A stretch of 64,000 bases of DNA from Microbacterium arabinogalactanolyticum (lineage in GTDB: Bacteria > Actinomycetota > Actinomycetes > Actinomycetales > Microbacteriaceae): contig NZ_BRZC01000003.1 in NCBI RefSeq assembly GCF_030268005.1, positions 62,001 through 126,000 of the forward strand. The letters are read 5' to 3'. A program made the translations under genes and the position numbers. Positions 43,678-51,853 of the stretch are shown one piece after another. The notes beneath the pieces are model-generated. The model was not told where the DNA came from. It saw nothing but the letters and a program-made list of their open reading frames with translations, and did no database searches. Each line of letters begins with the position of its first letter. Position 1 is the stretch's first letter.

Positions 43678-44636
43678 CGCCCGGCACCCTTCTCACGGAT
43701 GCTGACGATGCGCACGGCCTGCCCGCCGTCGTCGGTCGTGACCGCCGCGATGGTGAGGACATAGCGGTCGGCAATGAGGAACTCGGTGAACGGGGCCCGC
43801 GCTGCGCCGAACGCGTTCGTGTCGATCCGGGTCAGCTCGGGCGGCATGCTGGCGGCATCCGTCCTGTCGATGGCGGGGAACGCCTCGAGCAGAGTGTTCG
43901 CATCCAGCCCGGAGGCCAGGGCATCCGCACCGTCCGCCGCTCCGAGGAAGCAGTCCGACGCGAGCCGGCCGTCGATGCGCGCGCTGTCGGCGATCTGCTC
44001 GAGCGCGGTGTCGGCCGAATAGCACGCGAGATCGTCGGCATCGCGGGCGTCGGAGGTGAGTCCGGCCGCCGCTGCCGCCGACCCGTCGCCCGAGCCGGGA
44101 GCGGTCAGACCGGTGACCCGCCACGGGCCGACCGCGGTGGGGGCGATCTTCGGGCGCACCTGCTGCGGCTCATCCGTGCCGTAGTAGAACGGGCGTGTCA
44201 GCCACACCTTCTGCTGGATCGACGAGGCGCCCCTGCGCCCGTGGACGGTGAAGCGGTAGTCGATCGTCACGAGCGCGCTCGCCGTGTCGCTGCGCTCCAG
44301 GCTCCGCCCCGAGAAGGTCAGCTCGCCGATCTCATAGCGCGCCGACAGCTTCAGGGCATCCGCCGTTCCCCGTTCGCCGACCAGCGGAGCGCCCACCGGC
44401 ACGACCGCCCGCAGCAGCGGGCTCGCGGTGTCCTTCCACTCGGCGTCGAGCGCCGCGGCGTCGGAGAGGAAGGCGCGCAGGGTGCTCTCGGCATCCCGTC
44501 GGGCCCCGTCGCGGACGTACCCGGGCAGCAGCACGGCGGCTGCCACCGCGATCGACACCACCAGGGCGCACACGACCAGCAGCACCGTGGTGCCGCGCGT
44601 CCAGGTGCGTGCGCGCGGCGGGCGGGGAAGCGTCAT
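43674..44636 (-). CDS. Hypothetical membrane-anchored protein
   Basis: 320 residues. A basic N-terminus (PRPPRARTWTRG) is followed by one membrane helix (about 14-35, TVLLVVCALVVSIAVAAAVLL) and an extracellular region with two similar beta-rich parts. It has cysteines at DDLACYSAD and ASDCFLG that may form a disulphide. It is translationally coupled to the HExxH gene, suggesting a shared job at the cell surface; no family recognised. Confidence 0.75.
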   Translation of the reverse strand: MTLPRPPRARTWTRGTTVLLVVCALVVSIAVAAAVLLPGYVRDGARRDAESTLRAFLSDAAALDAEWKDTASPLLRAVVPVGAPLVGERGTADALKLSARYEIGELTFSGRSLERSDTASALVTIDYRFTVHGRRGASSIQQKVWLTRPFYYGTDEPQQVRPKIAPTAVGPWRVTGLTAPGSGDGSAAAAAGLTSDARDADDLACYSADTALEQIADSARIDGRLASDCFLGAADGADALASGLDANTLLEAFPAIDRTDAASMPPELTRIDTNAFGAARAPFTEFLIADRYVLTIAAVTTDDGGQAVRIVSIREKGAGR

Positions 44637-45006
44637 CGGTCTCCTCGACGGAAGGTGATGACTGCAAGATTAGGGCCTGCGCGCGACGCCGGATGCACCC
44701 TGAGAGTGGAGCGGCTCGGAGGGGGCCGGCCGCCTCGCTGTGCAGCCTTTCCCTCTCCGAGCCTGCTGATCTCCCCTCAAAGTCCTCTCACACCTGTCGG
44801 GCTTGAAGCCGTGGACTTCGAACCACCCCTCCTCTAGTGTGAAAGAGCATGCGCGTGGGAAATCGATCGCCTTTCGCTGAACCCCAGTCAGCGACGGGTT
44901 CCCCAGTCACCCGGCGATCCACGCATGCACTCTGGCCCTCTCGTCTGATGCAGTCCCCAGACGCACCTCGCGAGGGGGTCGAATCCATGATGACACCGTT
45001 TGGGAA

Positions 45007-45032
45007 ATTTGTCCCCCAAATGGGGGACAAAT
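45007..45032. promoter_or_regulatory. Perfect 11-bp inverted repeat (operator or hairpin)
   Basis: ATTTGTCCCCC and its exact complement separated by AAAT. It lies 15 bases before a TATGCT box (45048-45053), which would suit an operator of an unrecognised transcript, and contains the lowest-GC DNA of the neighbourhood. Confidence 0.5.
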
Positions 45033-45211
45033 CATCCGAAACCTGTGTATGCTGAAACCTGACGCACCCTCCGGTCGTCTTCGGCCCTCACCGCTCCCCC
45101 CGCGGTGGGGGCCAACCAATTTCCCCCGGAGGTCGCTGCGAAGGCCCTGATCTCGGGCCGCGGACACGCCGATCCGCATGCAACATTTAGATCACCTTCT
45201 GTCCCCTGCTG

Positions 45212-45239
45212 TTGCCTGGTGGGTCGTCTGGGATAGCGT
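45212..45239 (+). promoter_or_regulatory. Promoter of the cold-shock gene
   Basis: TTGCCT (45212-45217), a 16-base spacer and TAGCGT (45234-45239), leaving a leader of about 45 bases before the ATG at 45294. Confidence 0.55.
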
Positions 45240-45293
45240 TAGCGGCAGTCGGTGCATCCTGCGTCGGCATCGCAACAAGCAGAACGGCAGTAA

Positions 45294-45500
45294 ATGAGCA
45301 CCCAGGGCACGGTCAAGTGGTTCAACTCGGAGAAGGGCTTCGGCTTCATCTCCCCCGACGACGGAGGCGCTGACGTGTTCGCGCACTACTCCGCAATCCA
45401 GTCTTCCGGCTATCGCTCCCTCGAGGAGAACCAGCGCGTCGAGTTCGACGTCGCGCAGGGTCCCAAGGGCCTGCAGGCTGAGAACATCCGCCCCGTCTGA
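45294..45500 (+). CDS. Cold-shock protein (CspA family)
   Basis: 68 residues, nearly the family consensus: [20 protein letters not shown] with RNP1 (KGFGFI), then DVFAHYSAI (RNP2-like) and [16 protein letters not shown]. It binds single-stranded nucleic acid and acts as an RNA chaperone. A strong terminator follows ten bases after the stop. Confidence 0.97.
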   Translation: MSTQGTVKWFNSEKGFGFISPDDGGADVFAHYSAIQSSGYRSLEENQRVEFDVAQGPKGLQAENIRPV

Positions 45501-45510
45501 GGCGAATGCG

Positions 45511-45553
45511 AAGAACCCCGCCGGACTGCTCAGCGCAGTGCGGCGGGGTTCTT
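45511..45553 (+). terminator. Intrinsic terminator after the cold-shock gene
   Basis: Outer stem AAGAACCCCGCCG / CGGCGGGGTTCTT with an inner ACTGC / GCAGT extension, followed by TTCC. Confidence 0.85.
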
Positions 45554-45591
45554 TCCGTATCCGGGGCCCGTGTCCGAGCCCCGGACCGGAG

Positions 45592-46908
45592 TCAGGCGGA
45601 TGCCTTGGTGGTCTTCCGGTTTCCGCGACGGCTGCTGTCGCCGTCGGCGGCGACCTGGGCAGCCGCAGCGGCCTCCTCGGCCGCACGGGCGGCGAGGAAC
45701 AGGCCTTCGCGGTTCAGGTGGCGCGAGTACCGGGCATCCAGGTACAGCACGGGCACGTCGCCGGCCGCCTTGATCAGCTCGGGGTACAGCTCCTCCTTGA
45801 TCGGGCCGGAGCCGCCGCCGTAGACGTAGACGACCTCGGTCGACTCACCCGACTGGCTGAGCGTCTCGCTGAAGGCACGGCGGATCTGGTCGACGAGGTG
45901 CTTGATGTCGGGCTCGACCAGCTGCACGGCACGCTGGTGGCGGTTGCGCTGCAGCACCGAGGGCGTGGTCTGCAGGAAGTCGGCGAGCTGCTTGCGGCTG
46001 GTGAAGCGCAGGTCGGCCTCGTCCTGACGGTCGAGCGCGTTCTCGAGGATGGTGCCGTAGCCCATGTCGAGCGTCGACGCGGCCTCGGCGTTGAACCGGG
46101 CGTTCGTGAACACCGGGAAGTTCACGGTGCCCTCGCCCACGTCGATGCCGACGGTGTTCTGCGCGGCGACGAGGTCGGCGCCGGTCACGCCGGGGAGCAT
46201 CTCCGGCTCGCGCGAGCGCAGGTCGGTGAGCAGCGCGTTCGCGAGCGGCTCGCCCTTCTCGGAGATCGCGTACTGCGCGGACGCGCCCTCTGCGACGACC
46301 TGGACGTCCTCGAACTCGATGCGCACGCTGACGGGCGTGTTGAAGTTCTTGATGGTCACCAGGTGCACGGCCGAGCCCTTGGCGCCGATGAACTCGCCGG
46401 CGTAGCCGTAGCGGCGCGCGACGAACTCGCTGATCGGCAGCGCCAGGCCGGTGCGCACCTTGACGCGCAGCTCCTGCTCGGGGAGCTTGTCGTTGACGCG
46501 CACGTAGTCGCGCAGCGCCTTGGCCGCGTACACGCCGAGCACGAGGATCTTGCTGAGCTGCTGGTCGGCCTTGCTGGCGTGGCCGTCGTGCACCTCGAAC
46601 TCGCTGAACACCGAGCCGCGCACGCTGAGCGCGGAACGGCCGAAGATGCGGCGGTCGCTGTCGGAGACGAGCGGCGACGAGAACGAGGCGTCAAGGCGGT
46701 TGTAGAAGTCCTCCTCGGCGTCGTTCATGGTCTGGAAGGCCTCAGCGTCCTCCAGCGGCACCTTCGGCGACTGACGGGGCGTGGCGACGATCGCGCTGGG
46801 CAGGTCGATGCGATCCCGAACACCCGTGTCGGTGTTGAGGATCATGCCCTTGACGTAGCCGTTGCCGACGTCGATGCCGCCGGTCAGGTGGATGATGTCC
46901 GAACTCAT
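45592..46908 (-). CDS. ParM/StbA-like actin-fold protein
   Basis: 438 residues of the actin-like ATPase superfamily. Phosphate-1 motif IDVGNGYVKG (12-21), phosphate-2 motif GIDVGEGTVNFPV (254-266) and adenosine motif VYVYGGGSGPI (360-370) are all present. The C-terminal 30 residues are a basic, Ala-rich tail. ParM forms filaments that push plasmids apart. The gene directly upstream, 49 bases away, encodes a ParR-like partner, so this is a type II partition-like locus on apparently chromosomal DNA. Could be a domesticated plasmid or phage segregation system. Confidence 0.86.
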   Translation of the reverse strand: MSSDIIHLTGGIDVGNGYVKGMILNTDTGVRDRIDLPSAIVATPRQSPKVPLEDAEAFQTMNDAEEDFYNRLDASFSSPLVSDSDRRIFGRSALSVRGSVFSEFEVHDGHASKADQQLSKILVLGVYAAKALRDYVRVNDKLPEQELRVKVRTGLALPISEFVARRYGYAGEFIGAKGSAVHLVTIKNFNTPVSVRIEFEDVQVVAEGASAQYAISEKGEPLANALLTDLRSREPEMLPGVTGADLVAAQNTVGIDVGEGTVNFPVFTNARFNAEAASTLDMGYGTILENALDRQDEADLRFTSRKQLADFLQTTPSVLQRNRHQRAVQLVEPDIKHLVDQIRRAFSETLSQSGESTEVVYVYGGGSGPIKEELYPELIKAAGDVPVLYLDARYSRHLNREGLFLAARAAEEAAAAAQVAADGDSSRRGNRKTTKASA

Positions 46909-46957
46909 GGGAAGGCCTTTCGTTCCGAGTCGTCGGTTGAATGGTGGTGGTGATCGA

Positions 46958-47410
46958 TCACAAGCCGAGGAGATCGTCGATGGTCGCCGTGGCGTCGGTG
47001 TCGTCCGAGCGCGCCGGTCGCCGCGCCTGCGTGGCGGGCTCGGCGTCGTCGTGCGTCTCGGTCTTCCGGGCGGCGGGCTTCGGCGCTGCGCCCTCCGGAG
47101 CGGATGCCTCGGATGCAGGGCTCTTCGTCGCCTTCGGGGCCGCCTTCCGGGCGGTCGCCTTCGGCGCCGCGGGCTCCTCGGCGGGCGCCTCGACGTCGGC
47201 CGGGAAGCTCTCGGCCACGTACACCGGATTCGCCGGCGGACGCACCGGCCGGTTCGCCACGTCGGTGAACCCCTCGCGGGCCACAGATTCGCGGATCAGG
47301 CGGCGGATCGACTCCGAAGCGGAGTACTGCAGGTCGAGCCATTCGGCCACGGTGGTGTCGGCGGTGGGGACGCTGAGCTGCACCTCGCGGGTGGTCGGTG
47401 CTTCAGCCAC
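46958..47410 (-). CDS. ParR-like ribbon-helix-helix partner of the actin-like protein
   Basis: 150 residues with a GTG start after GAGAGAGGGA. Residues 8-46 read EVQLSVPTADTTVAEWLDLQ and YSASESIRRLIRESVAREG, the strand-helix-helix pattern of ParR adaptors. Residues 70-135 are a low-complexity Ala/Pro/Lys linker, and the acidic C-terminus ATIDDLLGL may bind the filament tip. Encoded before the actin-like gene, as parR/parM pairs often are in one operon. No clear parC repeat array is visible upstream. Confidence 0.72.
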   Translation of the reverse strand: MAEAPTTREVQLSVPTADTTVAEWLDLQYSASESIRRLIRESVAREGFTDVANRPVRPPANPVYVAESFPADVEAPAEEPAAPKATARKAAPKATKSPASEASAPEGAAPKPAARKTETHDDAEPATQARRPARSDDTDATATIDDLLGL

Positions 47411-47527
47411 TGCGGTTCCCTCTCTCCTCGTCGCGCGATTACCAGGGCACGCGCATAATCACGGTACAGCACGAGGCTGTCCGCCGAGCCGATACCGTCG
47501 CAGAACAGACCGGCCTTCCGGGGCGGA

Positions 47528-48196
47528 TCAGGACAGCAGAAGGGTGCGCAGCGACGCCGGATCGGATGCCCGGAACGCCGCGGCATCCGCTTCACCCTCC
47601 CCGCCGAAGCCCCAGCCGACGAAGATCACCGGGATGCCGTGCTCGGCGCCGCCCTCGACGTCGTGGTGGCGGTCGCCCACCAGCACGGGGCGTGACGTGT
47701 CGACGCCGGCCGCGCGCAGCCGCTCCAGAGCCTGCCCGATCACGAACGACTTGCCGTCGGCGCGACCCTCGGGCGTCGGGCGTGCGCCGGAGAGGGCGGT
47801 GAAGGCGTCGATCAGCTCGTAGTGCTCGAGGATCGCGCGCACCTGGTTCTCGGGCTTGGTGCTGGCGGTGGCCTGCGGGACGCCGGCATCCTGCACCGCT
47901 CGCAGGACCTCGGGGACGCCGGGGTAGATGTCGACGGATGCGGCGTAGCCGTCCGCTGCGGCGAGCTCCCGGTACCGGGACACGGCCTCGTGCGCCTGCT
48001 CCTCGTCCATGCCCGCCCGCTCCTGGAAGGACACGTACATGGGCGGCCCGATCCAGAGCGCCAGCTCACCGGCGTCCGGTTCCGGCAGTCCGTACGAGGC
48101 GAACACCTGGCGCAGCCGCGGCAGGATGCCGGCCGACGCGTCGGCGATGGTGCCGTCCACGTCCCAGAGGATGCAGGTGTAGGGCGAGGAGGGCAT
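47528..48196 (-). CDS. HAD-superfamily phosphatase (phosphoglycolate phosphatase-like)
   Basis: 222 residues. Motif I LWDVDGTIADAS (nucleophile Asp11), motif II ATASTKPEN (Thr/Ser), the Lys in GRADGKSFVIGQAL, and motif III VLVGDRHHDVEGG. The cap domain is of the small helical type (subclass IA). It probably hydrolyses a small phosphate ester such as phosphoglycolate or a nucleotide. Confidence 0.9.
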   Translation of the reverse strand: MPSSPYTCILWDVDGTIADASAGILPRLRQVFASYGLPEPDAGELALWIGPPMYVSFQERAGMDEEQAHEAVSRYRELAAADGYAASVDIYPGVPEVLRAVQDAGVPQATASTKPENQVRAILEHYELIDAFTALSGARPTPEGRADGKSFVIGQALERLRAAGVDTSRPVLVGDRHHDVEGGAEHGIPVIFVGWGFGGEGEADAAAFRASDPASLRTLLLS

Positions 48197-48244
48197 GGTC
48201 CCAGCCTACGGCGGGCGCGTGGCCGCACCCGCCGGGATGTCGGA

Positions 48245-48694
48245 TCAGGATGCGGGGGACTCGGCGGCCTCGTCCGGGGCGTTCGGCGTCCAGCCGAGCC
48301 AGCCGTCGTCGGTGCGGACGACGGACCAGTCGCCGCAGGCGAAGACCTTGTCCATCTCGTAGACGGCGGGGGCGTCCTTCAGCGCGTACACGGGGGCGGA
48401 CCGTCGCGGAACCTCGGCGCACACCGCCGGGTCGAGGTCCTCCTCGCTGCGGAACATGATCGCCGCGTGCGGGCCGTCGGTGCCGGCCGTGCCGATGATG
48501 TGCGTGGCATCCGCCGGCACCCACTCCTCGAAGCGGTTCCACCCCTCCTTCATCGCGGCGCGGTCCTCGAAGGTCAGGTCCTGCTGGTGGTGCACCACCA
48601 CGTCGATCACGGACGAGCAGCCGGTGGCGAGGAGGGCGGCGGGAAGCAGGATGGCACCGAGCGCGAGGGCGCGGATGACGGGACGCGTGTTCAT
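48245..48694 (-). CDS. Predicted lipoprotein
   Basis: 149 residues with a type II signal peptide: a hydrophobic core ALALGAILLPAALLA then the lipobox ATGC, giving lipidation at Cys26. The mature part has three further cysteines/tryptophans and no recognised domain (DWSVVRTDDGWLGWTPN at the end). Surface-located; function unknown. Confidence 0.8.
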   Translation of the reverse strand: MNTRPVIRALALGAILLPAALLATGCSSVIDVVVHHQQDLTFEDRAAMKEGWNRFEEWVPADATHIIGTAGTDGPHAAIMFRSEEDLDPAVCAEVPRRSAPVYALKDAPAVYEMDKVFACGDWSVVRTDDGWLGWTPNAPDEAAESPAS

Positions 48695-48784
48695 GCCTCC
48701 AGCCTTCCGGAGCGGCGCGCGACGATCGTCAGCCTGCGGAGTGATCCCGTGTACGCCGCCGGGATGATCCCTGCGCGTCGTCGC

Positions 48785-49480
48785 TCAGAACAGGCGCGGG
48801 GCGCCGGAGGCGGTGCCCTTCATGTCCTCGTAGTCGAGCACGACGCAGCGGATGCCGCGGTCCTCGGCGAGCACGCGCGCCTGCGGCTTGATCTCCTGCG
48901 CGGCGAACACACCGGTGATGGGCGCCAGGTGCGGGTCGCGGCCCAGCAGTTCGAGGTATCGGGTGAGCTGCTCCACGCCGTCGATGTCGCCGCGGCGCTT
49001 GACCTCCACGGCGATCGCCGCACCGCCGGCATCCCGGATCATCAGGTCGACCGGGCCGATGGCCGTCGGGTACTCGCGGCGCACGAGCGTGCCGCCCTCG
49101 CTGATCAGATCGACCTGCTCGGCCAGCAGCCGCTGCAGGTCGGCCTCGACGCCGTCCTTCTGCAGGCCGGGGTCGATGCCCAGGTCGTGGTTGGAGTCGT
49201 GCAGGATCTCGTAGATCTGCACGCGCAGGGCGTCGCCGGTCTTCTTGTGGGTGACGCGCCACACCTCGACGACGCCGGCGCTTGCCTCCTCCTCGCCCGG
49301 CACCTCGGGAGCGAGGGTGCACGGCGGGCTCATCCAGTTCAGCGGCTTGTAGCTGCCGCCGTCGGAGTGCACGAGCAGGCTGCCGTCGCCTTTGTGCACC
49401 AGCAGGCGCGTGGCGAGGGGCAGATGGGCGTTGAGCCGCCCGGTGTAATCGACGGAGCAGCGGGCGATGACGAGACGCAC
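48785..49480 (-). CDS. nucS: Mismatch-specific endonuclease NucS/EndoMS
   Basis: 231 residues. N-terminal dimerisation domain [16 protein letters not shown], then the RecB-like nuclease domain with catalytic GPVDLMIRD (Asp), [18 protein letters not shown] (ExK) and YLELLGRD. The C-terminal GAPRLF can serve as a sliding-clamp-binding tail. NucS provides the MutS-independent mismatch repair of actinobacteria. Monocistronic. Confidence 0.95.
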   Translation of the reverse strand: MRLVIARCSVDYTGRLNAHLPLATRLLVHKGDGSLLVHSDGGSYKPLNWMSPPCTLAPEVPGEEEASAGVVEVWRVTHKKTGDALRVQIYEILHDSNHDLGIDPGLQKDGVEADLQRLLAEQVDLISEGGTLVRREYPTAIGPVDLMIRDAGGAAIAVEVKRRGDIDGVEQLTRYLELLGRDPHLAPITGVFAAQEIKPQARVLAEDRGIRCVVLDYEDMKGTASGAPRLF

Positions 49481-49489
49481 CCGAAGAGC

Positions 49490-50713
49490 CTACTTCGTCG
49501 CGACGGGCTCTCCGGTGCGCAGAGGGCGTGCCGCGCCCGAGAACAGACCGGACATGACGACCAGCGCCACGAGGATGAACAGCGTGTTGAGCAGACCGAT
49601 GTGCTCGCTGATCACACCGAGGACCGGCGGGCCGCCGAGGAAGGCGACGTAGCCGATCGTGGCCGCCGCGCTCACCCGTGCAGCGGCCTTGGCGGGGTCG
49701 TCGGCAGCCGCGGACATGCCCAGCGGGAAGCCGAGGGAGGCGCCGATGCCCCACAGCGCGGCGCCGATCAGCACGATGGGCAGGTTCGGGCCGAGGATGA
49801 AGAGCAGGATGCCGGATGCCGCGGCACAGGCCAGCACGCGCAGCACCGCCACGCGGCCGAAGCGGTCCACGAGCGGGCCGCCGAACAGGCGCACGACGGT
49901 CATGCCCACCGAGAAGACGGCCAGCGCGAGCGCGCCCATGCCCGACTCCTGGTGGTGTCCCTGCACGACGCCCAGCGCGATCCAGTCGTTCGCTCCGCCC
50001 TCGGCGAAGGACATGCCGAGCATCACGATGCCCAGGGCGTAGGTGCGCGGCTCCCGCCAGGCCTCGAGCGCGGTGTGCACGCGCTGTCCGAAGCTCGGCT
50101 TCACGTCGGGCGTCGGGTCGAGGGCGGCCTCGCGCACCGGAACCTGGAAGAAGCAGACGATCGCGGCGGTGATGATGATCGCGCTCATGATGCCGGCGTG
50201 CGCCGCCACGGTGAGGCCCAGGCCGGTGGCGAGAACGCCGGCGCCCGCACCGATCACCGTCCCGAAGCTGAAGAAGGCGTGGAACACGGGCAGGATCGTG
50301 CGGCCCATCTGCTGCTCGATGGCCGTGGCCTCGACGTTCATCATCACGTCGACCGAGCCGTTGCCGAATCCGAACAGCACCATGCCGAGCACGACGACCG
50401 GGATGGAGCCGAACTGGTCGGCTCCCAGGCCGATCAGGCAGACGCCCGAGCCGAACATGAGCATCGTGATCAGCATCCCGAGCCGCGCTCCGGTGCGCGC
50501 CATGACCAGTGGGCCCGTCGAGATGCCGACGATCGACGAGACGCCCATGCCGAGCAGCAGCAGGCCGATCTGGGCGCGGTCGATGCCGAGGGAGTCCGCG
50601 ATGTCGGGCACGCGCGAGGCCCAGGTCGAGATCGAGAGGCCGCTGGCGAGGAAGATCGCGAAGATCGCCGCGCGCCAGCGCACGAACTGCGAACGGGTGA
50701 GCGCGGTGTCCAT
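49490..50713 (-). CDS. MFS transporter
   Basis: 407 residues with about 12 hydrophobic segments. The first loop has GISTGPLVMARTGARLG, a variant of the MFS motif A, and VRLFGGPLVDRFGRVAVLR carries the second copy between helices 8 and 9. The family includes sugar and drug transporters (FucP/YbjJ-like). It is divergent from a LacI regulator with a palindrome in between, so it is probably a regulated sugar or metabolite carrier. Confidence 0.9.
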   Translation of the reverse strand: MDTALTRSQFVRWRAAIFAIFLASGLSISTWASRVPDIADSLGIDRAQIGLLLLGMGVSSIVGISTGPLVMARTGARLGMLITMLMFGSGVCLIGLGADQFGSIPVVVLGMVLFGFGNGSVDVMMNVEATAIEQQMGRTILPVFHAFFSFGTVIGAGAGVLATGLGLTVAAHAGIMSAIIITAAIVCFFQVPVREAALDPTPDVKPSFGQRVHTALEAWREPRTYALGIVMLGMSFAEGGANDWIALGVVQGHHQESGMGALALAVFSVGMTVVRLFGGPLVDRFGRVAVLRVLACAAASGILLFILGPNLPIVLIGAALWGIGASLGFPLGMSAAADDPAKAAARVSAAATIGYVAFLGGPPVLGVISEHIGLLNTLFILVALVVMSGLFSGAARPLRTGEPVATK

Positions 50714-50724
50714 CGGGCCAGTGT

Positions 50725-50740
50725 ATCGAATCGATTCGAT
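50725..50740. promoter_or_regulatory. Palindromic operator between MFS and LacI genes
   Basis: A perfect 16-bp palindrome ATCGAATCGATTCGAT with the central CG typical of LacI-family sites, 11 bases from the transporter start and 31 from the regulator start. Confidence 0.7.
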
Positions 50741-50771
50741 GATGCGAGACGCGGCGCGTTATCCTCGGAGG

Positions 50772-51845
50772 ATGAGCAGCACCGCACGCCGTGCGACCAT
50801 CGCCGACGTGGCCCGCGAGGCCGGCGTCTCGACGTCGACGGCCTCGGTCGTGTTCAGCGGCAAGGTGAACGTCGCCGACGCCACCCGCGAGAAGGTGCTC
50901 GCCGCCGCCGCCGTGCTGGGCTACACCGGGCCCGATCCGCGGGCCGCGTCGCTGCGCACCGGGCGCAGCGGGATCGTGGCGGTGGTGCTCGGAGGAGAGC
51001 TGCGGCACGCCTTCCTCGACCCGGTGACCACCGCGATGATGGACGGCCTCTCCGATGCGCTCGCCGCGATCAGCGCCGGCATCCTGCTGCTGCGCGACGA
51101 CCCCCAGGGCGACGAGGCTCCGCCGATCACCGAGGCACCGGTCGACGCCGTGGTGCTGATCGGATGCTCGGGCCGGACCCGATCCGCGCTGGAGACCGTG
51201 CGCCAGCGCGGGCTGCCGGTGGTCGTGATCGAGGGCGATGCGGGGGAGGGGATCCCCCAGGTCACGCTGGACAACCGCGAGGCGAGTGCGGAGATGGCGG
51301 ACTATGTATGCCAGCTCGGGCATACGGACGTGGCGACCGTGACGCTCGCGCTGGACGCGGAGCGAGAGAGGGCTCCGATCACACCCGCTCGCGTGGCGGC
51401 GGCGACGGTCGACGTCACCCTAGACCGACTGGCGGGGTTCCGCGAGATCTACCCGGATGCGGCGGGTGTGACCGCCGCGGCGAGCCTGGTCGATGAGGGA
51501 ATGATCGCGGCCCGGACGCTGCTGGCGGATGACACCGGCTCCCTGCGCGCCGATCGTCCCACCGCGATCGTCGCGCAGAGCGACCTGCTGGCGGTGGGCG
51601 TGATCCGCGCCGCGGAGGAACTGGGCCTGCGGGTGCCGGACGACCTCACCGTGGTCGGGTTCGACGGCATCAACGCCGACGGACTCGGCTCGCTGAGACT
51701 CACCACCATCGCGCAGCCCGCAGTGGCCAAGGGTCGGGCGGCGGGGGAGCAGGTGGCACGGATGCTGGCCGGTGAGCCGGGGGAGTCCGTGCACTTCACC
51801 TGCGCGTTCCGCGAGGGGGAGACCGCGGCGCCGCCGGCGCGCTGA
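50772..51845 (+). CDS. LacI family transcriptional regulator
   Basis: 357 residues. The helix-turn-helix is ATIADVAREAGVSTSTASVV with the hinge REKVLAAAAVLGY, followed by a periplasmic-binding-type sensor domain (AVVLGGELRHAFLDP, TAIVAQSDLLAVGVIRAAEE, VVGFDGINADGLGSL). The ATG at 50772 has GGAGG. It most likely controls the divergent MFS gene and itself through the palindrome in between; the effector is probably a sugar taken up by the transporter. Confidence 0.93.
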   Translation: MSSTARRATIADVAREAGVSTSTASVVFSGKVNVADATREKVLAAAAVLGYTGPDPRAASLRTGRSGIVAVVLGGELRHAFLDPVTTAMMDGLSDALAAISAGILLLRDDPQGDEAPPITEAPVDAVVLIGCSGRTRSALETVRQRGLPVVVIEGDAGEGIPQVTLDNREASAEMADYVCQLGHTDVATVTLALDAERERAPITPARVAAATVDVTLDRLAGFREIYPDAAGVTAAASLVDEGMIAARTLLADDTGSLRADRPTAIVAQSDLLAVGVIRAAEELGLRVPDDLTVVGFDGINADGLGSLRLTTIAQPAVAKGRAAGEQVARMLAGEPGESVHFTCAFREGETAAPPAR

Positions 51846-51853
51846 TCCGGCTC

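Larger units (their letters stand above)
44637..45293. other. Long non-coding stretch upstream of the cold-shock gene
   Basis: About 650 bases without a convincing gene. A 68-codon plus-strand frame (44849-45055) has no family-like text. The stretch holds a perfect palindrome at 45007-45032, the cold-shock promoter, and otherwise nothing I can name; it could hide a small RNA. Confidence 0.5.

Noticed and set aside
44849..45055. A 68-codon plus-strand frame before the cold-shock gene
   Set aside because: No ribosome site, no family-like text, and it runs through the palindrome at 45007.
47822..51496. A 1224-codon plus-strand frame
   Set aside because: Runs antisense to the HAD, lipoprotein, nucS and MFS genes, with the composition of a shadow frame.
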